In this document: positions 8,584 through 17,843 of the stretch, in pieces
How the letters are laid out: the number at the start of each line of letters is the position of its first letter
Position numbering within the stretch: position 1 is the first letter of the stretch
Origin: Pseudomonas syringae
GTDB lineage: Bacteria; Pseudomonadota; Gammaproteobacteria; Pseudomonadales; Pseudomonadaceae
DNA length: 64,000 nucleotides
Direction of reading: 5' to 3'
Assembly (NCBI RefSeq): GCF_021605415.1
Contig: NZ_WKEQ01000016.1
Span: 41,752 to 105,751 of the forward strand
Position numbers and translations under genes: made by a program
The notes under the pieces: model-generated
What the model saw: only the letters and a program-made list of their open reading frames with translations
Told to the model about the DNA's origin: nothing
The model's database searches: none

Positions 8584-11181
8584 CTAAAGCGGCGTGTCTT
8601 GCGCCGTTCTTGAAGCGTGCAGCAACCGCGCAAACGCTTCTTTGTCGATCGGTCGGCTCATCAAATACCCTTGGACTTCCTGACATTGGTCTTCGCTAAG
8701 GATGCCCAGTTGTTCCTCTGTCTCCACCCCTTCGGCGGTCACGGTCAGGCCCAAAGCCTTGCCCAGCCCGATGATCGCTTGCACCACCGCCCGGTCGTTG
8801 TCGCCGCTGCTGATCGAGGCGATGAAGCGTTTGTCGATCTTGATGCCGTCGAATGGATAGGCACGCAGATAGCCCAGTGACGAATAGCCGGTGCCGAAGT
8901 CGTCCATGTTCAGCCGCACGCCCAGCTCCTTCAGGGCATTCATGCTTTTCAACGCGCCTTCGGTGTCGTTGAGCATCACGTTCTCAGTGATCTCCAGTTC
9001 CAGACGACTGGCCGGAAATTGCGTGTCGATGAGCACTTCCCTGACATCCTCGACCACATCGCTGCGGGTGAACTGCGCCGGGGACAGGTTCACCGACAAC
9101 ATCACGTCGTCAGGCCAGGTCAGGGCAGTTTCGCATGCCTCCCAAAGTACCCACCTCCCTAGCGGCACGATGAGATCTGTCTGTTCGGCCAGCGGGATAA
9201 ACAAATCGGGGCCGAGCAATCCTCGGGTCGGATGCTGCCAGCGAACCAGCGCTTCGACCGATACGATCTCCTTGCCATCAACCTTGTAGCGCGGCTGGTA
9301 ATGCAGGACGAACTCACTGTTCTTGATCGCGTGACGCAGATCATCTTCGAGTTGGCGACGGCTCTGGATCTGGTCGCTCATGTGCGGTTCGAAATAGCAC
9401 CAGGTGTTCTTGCCATCCGATTTGGCTTGATACAGCGCGATGTCGGCGCAACGGATCAGTTCGTCAGGCACGAACCCCTGGCGGCGACTGAGGGCAATGC
9501 CGACGCTTGCGCCGATGTGCAGCGGTTTGCCTTCATAGTCGATCGGCTGATGCAAGCCGCCGATCAGCCGTGTGCAGAACTTGTCGATTTCGTGGTGGCT
9601 GTCCATGCCGCTGAGCACCACGACAAATTCGTCGCCGCCGAGCCTGGCGACCAAATCATGGTCGCGCGTGCATTCACGCAGGCGCGCCGCCACTTCTTTC
9701 AGTACCGCGTCGCCGGCAGGGTGGCCGAGGGTGTCGTTGATCGGTTTGAAATTATCCAGGTCGATCATCAGGACGGACAACGGCGAGGCGTGTTCCTTGA
9801 CCAGCAAAGCCTCGTCGAGAAACCGTGCCAGTTTGTTGCGATTGGGTAATCCGGTCAGCGCATCGTGCAGCGACAGATGCTGGATCTGCGCGTGGGCGGC
9901 GACCTCGTCGGTGATGTCGCTGGCCGTGCCGCGATAGCCGACCACAGTGTCTTTTTCGATGATTGGCCGGGCTGAAACCCGGCAGTAGCGCGTCTGGCCT
10001 GACTGGTCGCGATAGGTGCAACGCAAGTCGCTGGTGTTGGCGTCTTCGGTCATCTTGTTGAACCACATCGACAACGGCGTGGTGTCGCACGACAGCAGTT
10101 GTTCCAGATCCCGTCCCAGCCACTGTTGAGCGGAAAACCCGGTCACGGCACTGAAACGTCCCGACAGATAGGTGATGCAGCGACCTTTGTCGATCTCCCA
10201 GATCCAGTCGGACGCCGCTTCAGCGACTGCGCGAAAGCGCTCTTCGCTGGATTCAAGCGCCTGATTGGCGGTTTCCAGTGCCTGATTCGAGCTTTGCATG
10301 GCGGCAAAGCTGCGGTCGCCGGATCGGGACGCGCGCAGTGCGTGGCGGAAAAAATACCCGGTGACCAGTAGCAGCACCACCATTGTCCCCAGCAGTGTCG
10401 GCAGCAATGACCACAGCAATTGATAGCCCGGGCGCTCGAGATCGGCAACAAGGCTGTAACCGGTGCTGTCCAGCGGAACCTTCGGCTGGCTGTCCTTGAT
10501 GGTGTCATCCAGCGCCAGGGTGAGGTTTTTCAGGCCGTAGGCGCTGCCCAGTCTGCGCAGTTTGGTGGGGGTCAATTTGTCGGCGAAGACCAGTACGGAA
10601 ACGTTTTCGGGATCTGCGAGGGGTTGGTCTTCAGGAAGGATTGCCGATGCGGTGATCAAGGCCGGCCAGCCTTCAAACAAGGTGTAGGAACTGACGGGTT
10701 TGCTCGCGTCGACCTGATTCTGAATTTGATCCACCAGCGAGAATGCCGAAGCCTGTGCGTACTGCGCGATGTCGTTTTGGACGAGCTGACCCCGGATCAG
10801 GGCGTATTTGGTGCGCTCGTGATCGAGCACAAACACGCCGTCATAACCGTCCTTGGTGAACAGGGATTTGCCGACGTTTTGCTCGGCGTAAGCCCAATTC
10901 AAATCAACTTCTCCGTTGAGGTGTTCGTAGGCCGTCGTCCAGTAGGCGTAGCTGGTGATGTAGCTCTTTGCGGCGGTGATACGGTTTTCCAGAGCGCGTG
11001 CCGAATAGAACTCGGTTCGGTGTTCATCTTCCGAGTCCAGACGGTTTGCAATGGAAAGCAGGGCGCCGACCGCAACGGCGACGCCCACGAAAAACAGCGC
11101 ACCCACGGCGAATGCCAAACGGCGAGTTACGGCGCTCTGATGGGGGGCGGGTGTCGCAGTCATTGCAGCGCAAAGGGCCAT
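8584..11181 (-). CDS. CHASE4-PAS-GGDEF-EAL cyclic-di-GMP protein
   Basis: An 865-residue inner-membrane signalling protein. Transmembrane helices near residues 20-45 and 260-280 flank a periplasmic CHASE4-type sensor. A PAS domain follows (about 315-430), then a GGDEF domain with intact RLGGDEF active site, then an EAL domain with EALVRW and DDFGTGYSSL. All key residues appear present, so both cyclic-di-GMP synthesis and hydrolysis are possible; such proteins often favour one. AGGAAGAG precedes the ATG at 11181. It is monocistronic, between two plus-strand units. Confidence 0.92.
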   Translation of the reverse strand: MALCAAMTATPAPHQSAVTRRLAFAVGALFFVGVAVAVGALLSIANRLDSEDEHRTEFYSARALENRITAAKSYITSYAYWTTAYEHLNGEVDLNWAYAEQNVGKSLFTKDGYDGVFVLDHERTKYALIRGQLVQNDIAQYAQASAFSLVDQIQNQVDASKPVSSYTLFEGWPALITASAILPEDQPLADPENVSVLVFADKLTPTKLRRLGSAYGLKNLTLALDDTIKDSQPKVPLDSTGYSLVADLERPGYQLLWSLLPTLLGTMVVLLLVTGYFFRHALRASRSGDRSFAAMQSSNQALETANQALESSEERFRAVAEAASDWIWEIDKGRCITYLSGRFSAVTGFSAQQWLGRDLEQLLSCDTTPLSMWFNKMTEDANTSDLRCTYRDQSGQTRYCRVSARPIIEKDTVVGYRGTASDITDEVAAHAQIQHLSLHDALTGLPNRNKLARFLDEALLVKEHASPLSVLMIDLDNFKPINDTLGHPAGDAVLKEVAARLRECTRDHDLVARLGGDEFVVVLSGMDSHHEIDKFCTRLIGGLHQPIDYEGKPLHIGASVGIALSRRQGFVPDELIRCADIALYQAKSDGKNTWCYFEPHMSDQIQSRRQLEDDLRHAIKNSEFVLHYQPRYKVDGKEIVSVEALVRWQHPTRGLLGPDLFIPLAEQTDLIVPLGRWVLWEACETALTWPDDVMLSVNLSPAQFTRSDVVEDVREVLIDTQFPASRLELEITENVMLNDTEGALKSMNALKELGVRLNMDDFGTGYSSLGYLRAYPFDGIKIDKRFIASISSGDNDRAVVQAIIGLGKALGLTVTAEGVETEEQLGILSEDQCQEVQGYLMSRPIDKEAFARLLHASRTAQDTPL

Positions 11182-11364
11182 TGTCTCTTCCTTGAACCGG
11201 TTGTCTGGGTTTTGAAACCTGCATGGGCGCGTTGTTCAGACTTTCTCCAATGGATTTCGCGCCGTAGCCAGCCGTCCAGCGCCGCTTAAAAAAATGGAAT
11301 TTCCGCAAATTCACGGGCTCTTCTGATCATGGCGCCGTAGTGCGGCTCAAACAGGAAATCCGTC

Positions 11365-12738
11365 ATGACACTTATTCAATCGCCGGTCGGAACCCCCGTG
11401 CCGCTTACGTTCGGACACACCGGATCTAACCGGGATCTATACCAGGCGCTGTTCAAGGAATCGGCCGATGCCGACGCGCTTGCGCGCAGTTTCCTTGAGC
11501 GCCAGCTGAGCGAAGCCGCTCAACTGTCGAGCGATCTGCCTGACGATCCGGAGCAATTGCTTGAGTGGTCACAAGCTCGCTGCGCCGTCGTGGCGGCTGA
11601 CTACGCGGGTTATCTGCAATCACGCAAGGACGGCGCGCCCCGGCGTTATTTCCGGAGCAAATCCCACGCGTTGTATTTTTTACAACGTGTCGCACCGACC
11701 AAGGAGGTGGACGGCGCGTGGTTATCCGGCTTGATGACGCACTGGCAGGACTGCCGGTTTGACGGCCTGCTGGACACCTATCTGGAAGAGCTCGGTGAAG
11801 GCATTGCACGGCAGAATCATGTGGTGATCTACCGCATGTTGCTGGCCGATCATGACTGCGCCGACCTGCAAAGCCTGGACGACGAAGATTTCCTGCAAGG
11901 CGCATTGCAACTGGCGCTTGGCCGTTGCAGCGACGCTTATCTGCCTGAAGTGATCGGCTACAACCTCGGGTACGAGCAGTTGCCGCTGCACCTGCTGATT
12001 ACTGCCTATGAGTTGCGCGAACTGGGTATCGACCCGCATTACTTTCGGCTGCACGTCACGATTGATAACGCGAGCACCGGCCATGGCCGCAAAGCGGTGC
12101 AATCGCTGCTGGAGTTGATGCCGATTGGTGAAGGGCGCGAAGACTTCTGTCGGCGCGTGGCGTTGGGCTATCGCCTTAATGACCTCGGCGTGGGCTCGAC
12201 CGCCGTGATCAAGAACTTCGACCTGCACCAAGAGGTGCTGGCCATGCTGGAACGCAAGCGTCTGTACGGTCAACACATGCATTCCGATTACTGCCGGATC
12301 GAAGGTCGCACAGTCAATCAATGGTTGTCGGCGCCCGGTCAGATGGATGCTTTTCTTGAGGCGCTCGAGCAAAAACAGTGGATCAATCGCGGCCAGCCGC
12401 CACAGGACAGCCGGTTCTGGCAACTGATCGAGGGTAGCGGGGCGGTGATGTTCGGCGTGTTCAGTGGCTACGAGAAGCAGTTGCTGCATGACTGGATCGC
12501 TAACGGCTGGAAGGAGCCGCACAGCCGGCCTTTCGTTCATCGCGCTGCGCCGGATGAGCTTGAAGCGGTGGAAGTCGAGGACGTGGAACTGGATCAGCTG
12601 AAAACCAGCCTTGAATATTTGACGCCAGACGAAGAGATCAGAGCGCTGATTCCCTGGCTCTCGGCCCAGCGCCACTGGCGTCCGGCGGGGCTCTATGCGA
12701 CGCGGCGTTTCATGCAACTGCGTTCAACCTTGCGCTGA
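11365..12738 (+). CDS. Iron-containing redox enzyme, haem-oxygenase-like fold
   Basis: A 457-residue protein resembling the Haem_oxygenas_2/HDO group of non-haem iron enzymes. The central domain (about 160-320) carries likely metal ligands in YLPEVIGYNLGYE and in HVTIDNASTGH, the H..D..H cluster of diiron HDO oxidases. The family includes UndA, BesC and SznF, which do unusual oxidations or C-C bond cleavage on small carboxylates and amino acids. It starts a three-gene unit with a methyltransferase (15 bases downstream) and a carboxylate-amine ligase, suggesting a small peptide-like metabolite. The substrate is unknown. Confidence 0.75.
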   Translation: MTLIQSPVGTPVPLTFGHTGSNRDLYQALFKESADADALARSFLERQLSEAAQLSSDLPDDPEQLLEWSQARCAVVAADYAGYLQSRKDGAPRRYFRSKSHALYFLQRVAPTKEVDGAWLSGLMTHWQDCRFDGLLDTYLEELGEGIARQNHVVIYRMLLADHDCADLQSLDDEDFLQGALQLALGRCSDAYLPEVIGYNLGYEQLPLHLLITAYELRELGIDPHYFRLHVTIDNASTGHGRKAVQSLLELMPIGEGREDFCRRVALGYRLNDLGVGSTAVIKNFDLHQEVLAMLERKRLYGQHMHSDYCRIEGRTVNQWLSAPGQMDAFLEALEQKQWINRGQPPQDSRFWQLIEGSGAVMFGVFSGYEKQLLHDWIANGWKEPHSRPFVHRAAPDELEAVEVEDVELDQLKTSLEYLTPDEEIRALIPWLSAQRHWRPAGLYATRRFMQLRSTLR

Positions 12739-12753
12739 ATCCGGGGAGTTTTC

Positions 12754-13698
12754 ATGACAATACAAGAACAGGCTGATCGGGGTTTACTGGCACTGGGGAC
12801 GCGGTTGCGCGAAGGCCATTATCGTTTCATCACGCCAACGCCGTTGACCCACGAACGCATTCTGCAACGCTACAGTTCGCCGCTGGCCAAGGACTTGCGC
12901 GATGTCTTCGGCTGGTCGATGCCGTTTGCCAGCGAGCTGTTTTCAACGGCTGAACTCGAGAGACTGGAGCAGGCTGGGATCATCGAACAGCACGGAAATC
13001 TGTGGCGCAGCACGGTTCGCTGGTCGTCTTTGCATGACCAGCTGTTCGCCCATTCGGCCTATCCGACGACGCAAAGCGATTCGGTATTTTTCGGCCCGGA
13101 CACCTACCGTTTCGCCCAAGTAATCGAGGCATTGCTGCGGCAGCGGTTCGAGCCGATCAAACGCGCCGTGGATATTGGCTGCGGGGCCGGCGTTGGCGCG
13201 GTGCTGATCGCACGCGCTCGACACGATGCCGAAGTGTTGGCGGTGGACATCAACCCTCGCGCATTGCGCCTGACAGCGGTGAACGCCGAATTGGCCGGTG
13301 CCTCGAACGTGGCGGCCTATCACAGTGATTTGTTGACCAGCGTCCAGGGCCAGTTCGATTTGATCATCGCCAACCCGCCGTATATGAACGACCACCAGCA
13401 ACGCGCTTATCGCCATGGTGGCGGCGCATTGGGCGAAGCGTTGTCGGTGCGCATCGTGCGTGAATCGCTGCCCCGGCTAGAGACGGGCGGGACGCTGTTG
13501 TTGTACACCGGCGTGGCAATGGTCGCCGGAGAGGATCCGTTTCTGAAGGCTGTCGTGCCGCTATTGTCCGGCGATCACTTCGGCTGGACGTACCGCGAAC
13601 TTGATCCGGATGTCTTCGGCGAAGAATTGCTTAAACCTGGATACGAACGTGCGGAACGCATCGCGGTGGTCGCTCTCACCGTTACCCGTTTGCCTTGA
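12754..13698 (+). CDS. Class I SAM methyltransferase with NPPY motif
   Basis: A 314-residue protein with a class I SAM-binding domain in its C-terminal two thirds: VDIGCGAGVGAV (motif I), LAVDINPRAL (motif II) and IANPPYMND (motif IV). The NPPY motif is shared by N-methyltransferases acting on glutamine side chains, adenine or guanine (HemK/PrmC, RlmF and TrmN6 types). The N-terminal 120 residues match no domain I know. The position between the redox enzyme and the ligase, overlapping the latter by a few bases, suggests a small-molecule or peptide substrate rather than rRNA. Confidence 0.8.
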   Translation: MTIQEQADRGLLALGTRLREGHYRFITPTPLTHERILQRYSSPLAKDLRDVFGWSMPFASELFSTAELERLEQAGIIEQHGNLWRSTVRWSSLHDQLFAHSAYPTTQSDSVFFGPDTYRFAQVIEALLRQRFEPIKRAVDIGCGAGVGAVLIARARHDAEVLAVDINPRALRLTAVNAELAGASNVAAYHSDLLTSVQGQFDLIIANPPYMNDHQQRAYRHGGGALGEALSVRIVRESLPRLETGGTLLLYTGVAMVAGEDPFLKAVVPLLSGDHFGWTYRELDPDVFGEELLKPGYERAERIAVVALTVTRLP

Positions 13699-13712
13699 CG
13701 GTTGCCGCCATC

Positions 13713-14825
13713 ATGGGCTTGCCACTGCATTTCGGTATCGAAGAAGAATATTTCCTCACCGATCTGCAGAGCCGGCAGATGCTGGCCGAACCGTCCGTCG
13801 AGCTGCTGCATGAATGCCGTTCGATCATCGGTGAGGCTTTTGCTTTTGAAATGTTCCAGGGACAGATCGAAGTGGCCTCGCCGGTATTTTCAGCCACCGG
13901 CGAAGCGGCTGACTATCTGGCGGGTATTCGTGGGCGGCTGAGCGAGGCGCTGGCACAAGAGGGTATCGGCCTGTTGTGCGCTGGCAGTCATCCGTTAGCG
14001 CGTTGGCGTGATCAGCAGCCGACACCGCTACCGCATTTTCAGCAATTGTTCGAAGCGTTTCAGTCAGTGGCGCGGCGCAGTGTGCTCAGCGGATTGCATG
14101 TGCATGTGGAAATCCCCCAAGGTATCGATCGCATCGCCGTGATGAACGAGGTCGCTCCCTGGTTGCCGATGCTGTTGATGCTCAGTTGTTCATCGCCATT
14201 CTGGCAGCGTGAAAACAGCGGCTTCATGAGCTATCGGCAGGTAGTCTGCGATGGCTGGCCGCGCATGGGCACGCCTGAGTATTTCGTGGATGAAGCGGAT
14301 TACCGCAATCACCTCTGCTTGCTGCAGCGGATCGGCACGATTGAAAAGGGCGGGAACGGCTGGTGGGGGATTCGGCCGGCGTCGCGCTATCCAACCCTGG
14401 AGTTGCGCATGACCGATGCGTGTCCCCGATTGAGGGACACGATTTTGCTGGCGACGATGTTTCGGGTGATGGTGGCCCATGCGGTCAATCTGCCGCGGCC
14501 GGGTGCCGAGTTTGATGTCACCCGACGGCGGTTGCTGAAGGAAAATCGCTGGCAGGCCAAGCGTTATGGTACGGGCGGGAAATTTGTGCTGGATGAGCGG
14601 GGCGAGGTGATGAGCGCGGCGCAGTGGCTGGATCTGGCGCGGTTGACGTTCGAAGCCACGGCGCGGGGAATGGGTGAGTCGCAGTTGTTTGATCAGGTGG
14701 ACGCATTGCTGCTGGAGGGCAATAGCGCTTCGCGGCAGTTGGCTTGTCTCGCGCAGGCCGGTGCCTCATCCGATGCTGTGCAGCAGGTGGTTGATTTGTT
14801 GTTGGCGCAGACTCGATCCAGTTAG
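13713..14825 (+). CDS. YbdK-type carboxylate-amine ligase (GCS2 family)
   Basis: A 370-residue member of the glutamate-cysteine ligase type 2 family. The N-terminal LHFGIEEEYFL and central SGLHVHVEIP are diagnostic of ATP-dependent carboxylate-amine ligases. E. coli YbdK has weak gamma-glutamylcysteine ligase activity; the natural substrate of most members is unknown. Start ATG 13713 puts the FGIEEE motif at the usual distance from the N-terminus. A TTG at 13695 overlapping the methyltransferase stop is an alternative, and neither has a strong ribosome site. It is the last gene of the operon. Confidence 0.85.
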   Translation: MGLPLHFGIEEEYFLTDLQSRQMLAEPSVELLHECRSIIGEAFAFEMFQGQIEVASPVFSATGEAADYLAGIRGRLSEALAQEGIGLLCAGSHPLARWRDQQPTPLPHFQQLFEAFQSVARRSVLSGLHVHVEIPQGIDRIAVMNEVAPWLPMLLMLSCSSPFWQRENSGFMSYRQVVCDGWPRMGTPEYFVDEADYRNHLCLLQRIGTIEKGGNGWWGIRPASRYPTLELRMTDACPRLRDTILLATMFRVMVAHAVNLPRPGAEFDVTRRRLLKENRWQAKRYGTGGKFVLDERGEVMSAAQWLDLARLTFEATARGMGESQLFDQVDALLLEGNSASRQLACLAQAGASSDAVQQVVDLLLAQTRSS

Positions 14826-14865
14826 GAAAAAGCGCAACCGGCGCAGAGTGAACGGCCGGTTGCGC
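14825..14865 (-). terminator. Rho-independent terminator
   Basis: Eleven-base arms at 14832-14842 and 14855-14865 (GCGCAACCGGC and its complement) form a GC-rich hairpin. On the minus strand the hairpin is followed by a run of T residues (the A-run at 14827-14831 on the plus strand). It fits termination of the minus-strand unit ending at 14924 and could also act on the converging ligase transcript. Confidence 0.75.
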
Positions 14866-14923
14866 AAGGCGGTTTGTTTCGATCATCTGATTTAAATGCA
14901 GGCATGAGATCGGTTGATCAGGG

Positions 14924-15298
14924 TTAGATCGGAAATGCTGTAATGATCTCGGTTTCGCCCGAATTTTTTATTCTCATGACGAGGCGAACACCCTGGGTGA
15001 CCACGCCATTAACCGTTCCCGTTTGAACGCCAGTGTCTACATCTTTTACCGTTCGCAAATACTGATTCTGGGTAAGCGTTACCTCACCGTTTCCGTCGAC
15101 ACTGCGTATTTGCTCCTGGCGAAATTGATCAAACGCATTTTCAACCATTTGCGTAACGTGCGCTTCGTTGCCATACCATTTGGATTTACGTAGCGAATCT
15201 CTTTTCATCGAGGCGTCGCATTCTTCGAGGCCATGATCGGTAAAGAGATGGTCGTTCAGGCCGCCTACGAGGCCCAGCGTCAGAGGGTCGATTTTCAT
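14924..15298 (-). CDS. Hypothetical 124-residue protein, possible RNase-toxin-like C-terminus
   Basis: An unrecognised 124-residue soluble protein, second gene of a minus-strand pair. The last 50 residues form a predicted beta sheet ending GVRLVMRIK...TEIITAFPI, which resembles the final strands of BECR-fold bacterial RNase toxins, where a T-A-(F/Y)-P ending is common. The resemblance is only at motif level, and the expected catalytic residues cannot be assigned. It could instead be a small accessory or immunity protein for the 359-residue gene upstream. Confidence 0.6.
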   Translation of the reverse strand: MKIDPLTLGLVGGLNDHLFTDHGLEECDASMKRDSLRKSKWYGNEAHVTQMVENAFDQFRQEQIRSVDGNGEVTLTQNQYLRTVKDVDTGVQTGTVNGVVTQGVRLVMRIKNSGETEIITAFPI

Positions 15299-15356
15299 GA
15301 TTTTTTACTCAAGCAAGGGTTTTCAAAAAGGGTTGATGAGGATGTTTTGCGGGCGT

Positions 15357-16436
15357 CTACGCGGTTCCAGCCTCAACATCGACAGCGCGCGTACTGCCCG
15401 GCCACACACCATACAAATCGACATGACGCACGCCGCCGATCCATTGCCCGCGTGGACTTTTCCATTGCAGCAAGTGTTTTTCCGTCGACATCACGCCGCG
15501 AAATCCGCATTCCAGAACAACATTGCTCGCGTCCAGCGGGATGTCGCTGAAGCTCACGGTCAAGCCGCCCGAAGCGGTACCTTCTGCAGTCTTGCGTCCG
15601 CGTGGAGTGTCATAGGCCAAGGTCGCGTCAACGATGTACGTGCCACCGTTGGCGTTGCTGATGATCAACTGAAACGCGTTGATGTACCTGACCCAACTTG
15701 GCAACACCAAACGCCCGTCGAATGAGGCAAAGGTGTAGGCCAGCGGGGCAGAGCCGGCCGCCAGCACGCCCGATTCACTGGGCCACAAATGTTTGTCGAC
15801 GCTTTTGCTTGAGCTTGCCGAGCTGTACGAGCCTTTGCCTTTGACTTCACCCACCATTTTCTGCACGGCCGAAGCATTGCCCTTCAGCGAGAACGCGTTG
15901 TCGCTCGACATGGAGCCGACATTCAGTCCGCTGCGCGCGTACAGCACACTGGTGATGATGCCGAAGCCCTGGGCGATGCCGCTGTCCGAGCCCATGCCCG
16001 ACTGAGTGGCACGCTGAACCAGCCAGTCCAGATGGTTGGCGAGCACCGTATCCGGATTGTTCAATACCGATTCCAGGTCCAATGCACACTTGGACACCAT
16101 CGAGCCTTCCCGGCCGAACTTCCAGGTGATGTCCATGCCCGCTTTCGCGCTTACACCGGTTTCGGGATCGGTCACTTCACCGCCCAGGTCGATTTCAGTT
16201 TCTGTTCGGGATACTTCGCTGGACATGGTGTCCCAGTCCGAACTGACCGTGGTCTTGATAAAGTTGTCCGCGCTAAGTCCGGGGACTGTATCGGCAATCA
16301 GTTTGAAGGTGCCTGTCAGTGGGTCGAGAATACCGACCGCGCCTGGTGAAACTTCACTGCTTAGCGTCCAGTTGCCCCAAGCGCCTGGCTTGGATTGCCT
16401 GATGAGCTGAGTGAATTGACCATTCCAGTTGATCAT
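15357..16436 (-). CDS. Hypothetical 359-residue beta-rich protein
   Basis: A 359-residue protein of unrecognised family without an evident signal peptide. Residues 1-130 are beta-rich (GAVGILDPLTGTFKL; then alternating ITWKFGREG). A middle helical stretch follows, then a Ser/Lys-rich linker near 205-215 and a C-terminal beta-sandwich-like domain (about 230-359). The architecture is compatible with a membrane-active or ligand-binding protein, but no function can be assigned. It is 58 bases upstream of the 124-residue gene in the same direction, suggesting one transcript. Its promoter must lie in 16437-16580, before the palindrome. Confidence 0.65.
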   Translation of the reverse strand: MINWNGQFTQLIRQSKPGAWGNWTLSSEVSPGAVGILDPLTGTFKLIADTVPGLSADNFIKTTVSSDWDTMSSEVSRTETEIDLGGEVTDPETGVSAKAGMDITWKFGREGSMVSKCALDLESVLNNPDTVLANHLDWLVQRATQSGMGSDSGIAQGFGIITSVLYARSGLNVGSMSSDNAFSLKGNASAVQKMVGEVKGKGSYSSASSSKSVDKHLWPSESGVLAAGSAPLAYTFASFDGRLVLPSWVRYINAFQLIISNANGGTYIVDATLAYDTPRGRKTAEGTASGGLTVSFSDIPLDASNVVLECGFRGVMSTEKHLLQWKSPRGQWIGGVRHVDLYGVWPGSTRAVDVEAGTA

Positions 16437-16584
16437 GTTGTGTACGCCTTCTTGGTGTGAGTTGAAGATCCTTTAAATTGGCGACCGGATGCCGCCTGAC
16501 GCAGAACATGAAAGTCTTGCGTCGCAGACATCGTGTGCGGCTGAAGACGAGACTTAAATAACTCCAATGGCGTACATAAAACGT

Positions 16585-16671
16585 GCAGGAGCTGCGGAAG
16601 GCTGCGATCTTTTGATGTTGATCCTTAACAGCGCAAGATCAAAAGATCGCAGCCTGCGGCAGCTCCTACAG
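16585..16671. repeat. Long imperfect inverted repeat (REP/BIME-like)
   Basis: Arms of about 32 bases at the two ends (one containing GCTGCGATCTTTTGAT, the other its complement) face each other across about 20 bases. Related half-copies occur at about 130-155 and at 62550-62580. It lies between the regulator gene end and the promoter region of the 359-residue gene and may act as a transcription barrier. It is a Pseudomonas-type dispersed palindrome. Confidence 0.8.
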
Positions 16672-16690
16672 GGTGGCTGACAACGGCCAA

Positions 16691-17548
16691 TCAGCATGTC
16701 GGCGGCACCGGCACCGGCACCGGCACCGTTGCGATCATTCCGGTTTCTGCAGCGGGCGGGATCCCGACGGCGTGCCACATCAGCGCTGCCATCCGGGTTA
16801 CCTGGACGCATTTCATCGCGTTTTCGCGATGTTTGCGTACGGTGGCGGGGCTGATATTCAGACATCTTGCGATCTCTTTACTGGTCAGTCCTTTCGCCAG
16901 ACACTCGACGACTTCGCGCTGGCTGACCGTGAGCGGGGAGAGCGCCTTTTGATCTTGAGCATCGCCGCGTTGAAGCAGGCGGGCGATCGCAAATGCCACC
17001 AGTTGCGCGGTGCTGTGCAGGTCGAATTTGCTGAGGATATTGCACCGATGTTTGCGCACCGTAAGAGTGGCGATGCTCAGTGTCGCGGCGATTTCCCGGC
17101 AAGACAGGCCTTTGCCGGTCCAGGCGAGCACTTCCCATTCCCTCGCCGTCAGGCCTTCCCGGTTGCCTGCAAAAACAACAGCGCTCGCGCTCGGGGCGAC
17201 GCTGTTCAGCTGCAGTTTCCAGGTTCGGCAATAGTTATAGACGAGGCTTTTGCTGCCAGGAAAACCAATGATTCGCAAACATTCCAGATACGTGCAGACG
17301 CTGCTACGTTGGCGCTCGCCGCAGTGCCGACCGGCCTCCAGCCAAACCACCAGATGTTCTTTATAAGGATCCAGCAAGCCCGGTGAAATCGGGCGAAGCG
17401 GGTAACAAGGCTCGACGCCCTGAGGTACGGACAGCCAGCGCGTGGCAGTGTTTCTGGAAATGCCTAATCGACGCGAGGCCTCGCGCACGGAGAGGCTTTC
17501 GTGCTGCACCAGAAACCTGAGTGTCTGCAGCGTCCGCGTGCTGATCAC
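16691..17548 (-). CDS. Regulator with transposase-like HTH fused to tandem LuxR domains
   Basis: A 285-residue protein of unusual architecture. Residues about 8-45 form a helix-turn-helix (SVREASRRLGISRNTATRWL). Residues about 55-112 (LLDPYKEHLVVWLEAG then IGFPGSKSLVYNYCRTW) resemble the DNA-binding region of IS21 IstA/ISL3 transposases. Two complete LuxR/GerE helix-turn-helix domains follow (about 130-190, with LTAREWEVL; about 207-265, with LTVSQREVVECLAKG). No DDE catalytic domain is present. It is likely a transcription factor built partly from a transposase DNA-binding module, and the minus-strand pair downstream is a candidate target. The C-terminus is a Val-Pro repeat encoded by hexamer repeats. 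Confidence 0.75.
   Translation of the reverse strand: MISTRTLQTLRFLVQHESLSVREASRRLGISRNTATRWLSVPQGVEPCYPLRPISPGLLDPYKEHLVVWLEAGRHCGERQRSSVCTYLECLRIIGFPGSKSLVYNYCRTWKLQLNSVAPSASAVVFAGNREGLTAREWEVLAWTGKGLSCREIAATLSIATLTVRKHRCNILSKFDLHSTAQLVAFAIARLLQRGDAQDQKALSPLTVSQREVVECLAKGLTSKEIARCLNISPATVRKHRENAMKCVQVTRMAALMWHAVGIPPAAETGMIATVPVPVPVPPTC
16704..16727. repeat. Four tandem GGCACC hexamers
   Basis: Four exact copies of a six-base unit lie in the 3' end of the regulator gene and encode a Val-Pro repeat close to its C-terminus. Because the unit is a multiple of three, slippage would change tail length without shifting the frame. Confidence 0.9.
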
Positions 17549-17843
17549 CTGCGAACTTCCCTGTCGAGTTTCCCAGCAGGATAGGTGGCGAACGCGGCTC
17601 AGTTTTGGATTGGAATTGTGCTTTGGAGAAGGCGGGTAAATTTATGGGGCTTCACCCGGTGGTTTGTTCGTGAGTCAACGGGGTGCTGTCGATCTGTTGC
17701 GCTTTTGTTTGCCACTAGCGACCGGCCGATACGCGGAGCGCACGGTCGGCCGATATTCAGTGGGAGGGTTCTCTTTGGTTGTTTGCGTTCGGGGTGGCTC
17801 CTGAGTCTGCTGCGTCATCGATCCTGATTCGTTGCTGGACAGT

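Noticed and set aside
17675..17818. 47-codon minus-strand frame (MTQQTQEPPRTQ...)
   Set aside because: Low-complexity composition and poor ribosome-site spacing. It could be a real disordered microprotein after the 73-residue gene, but evidence is too thin.
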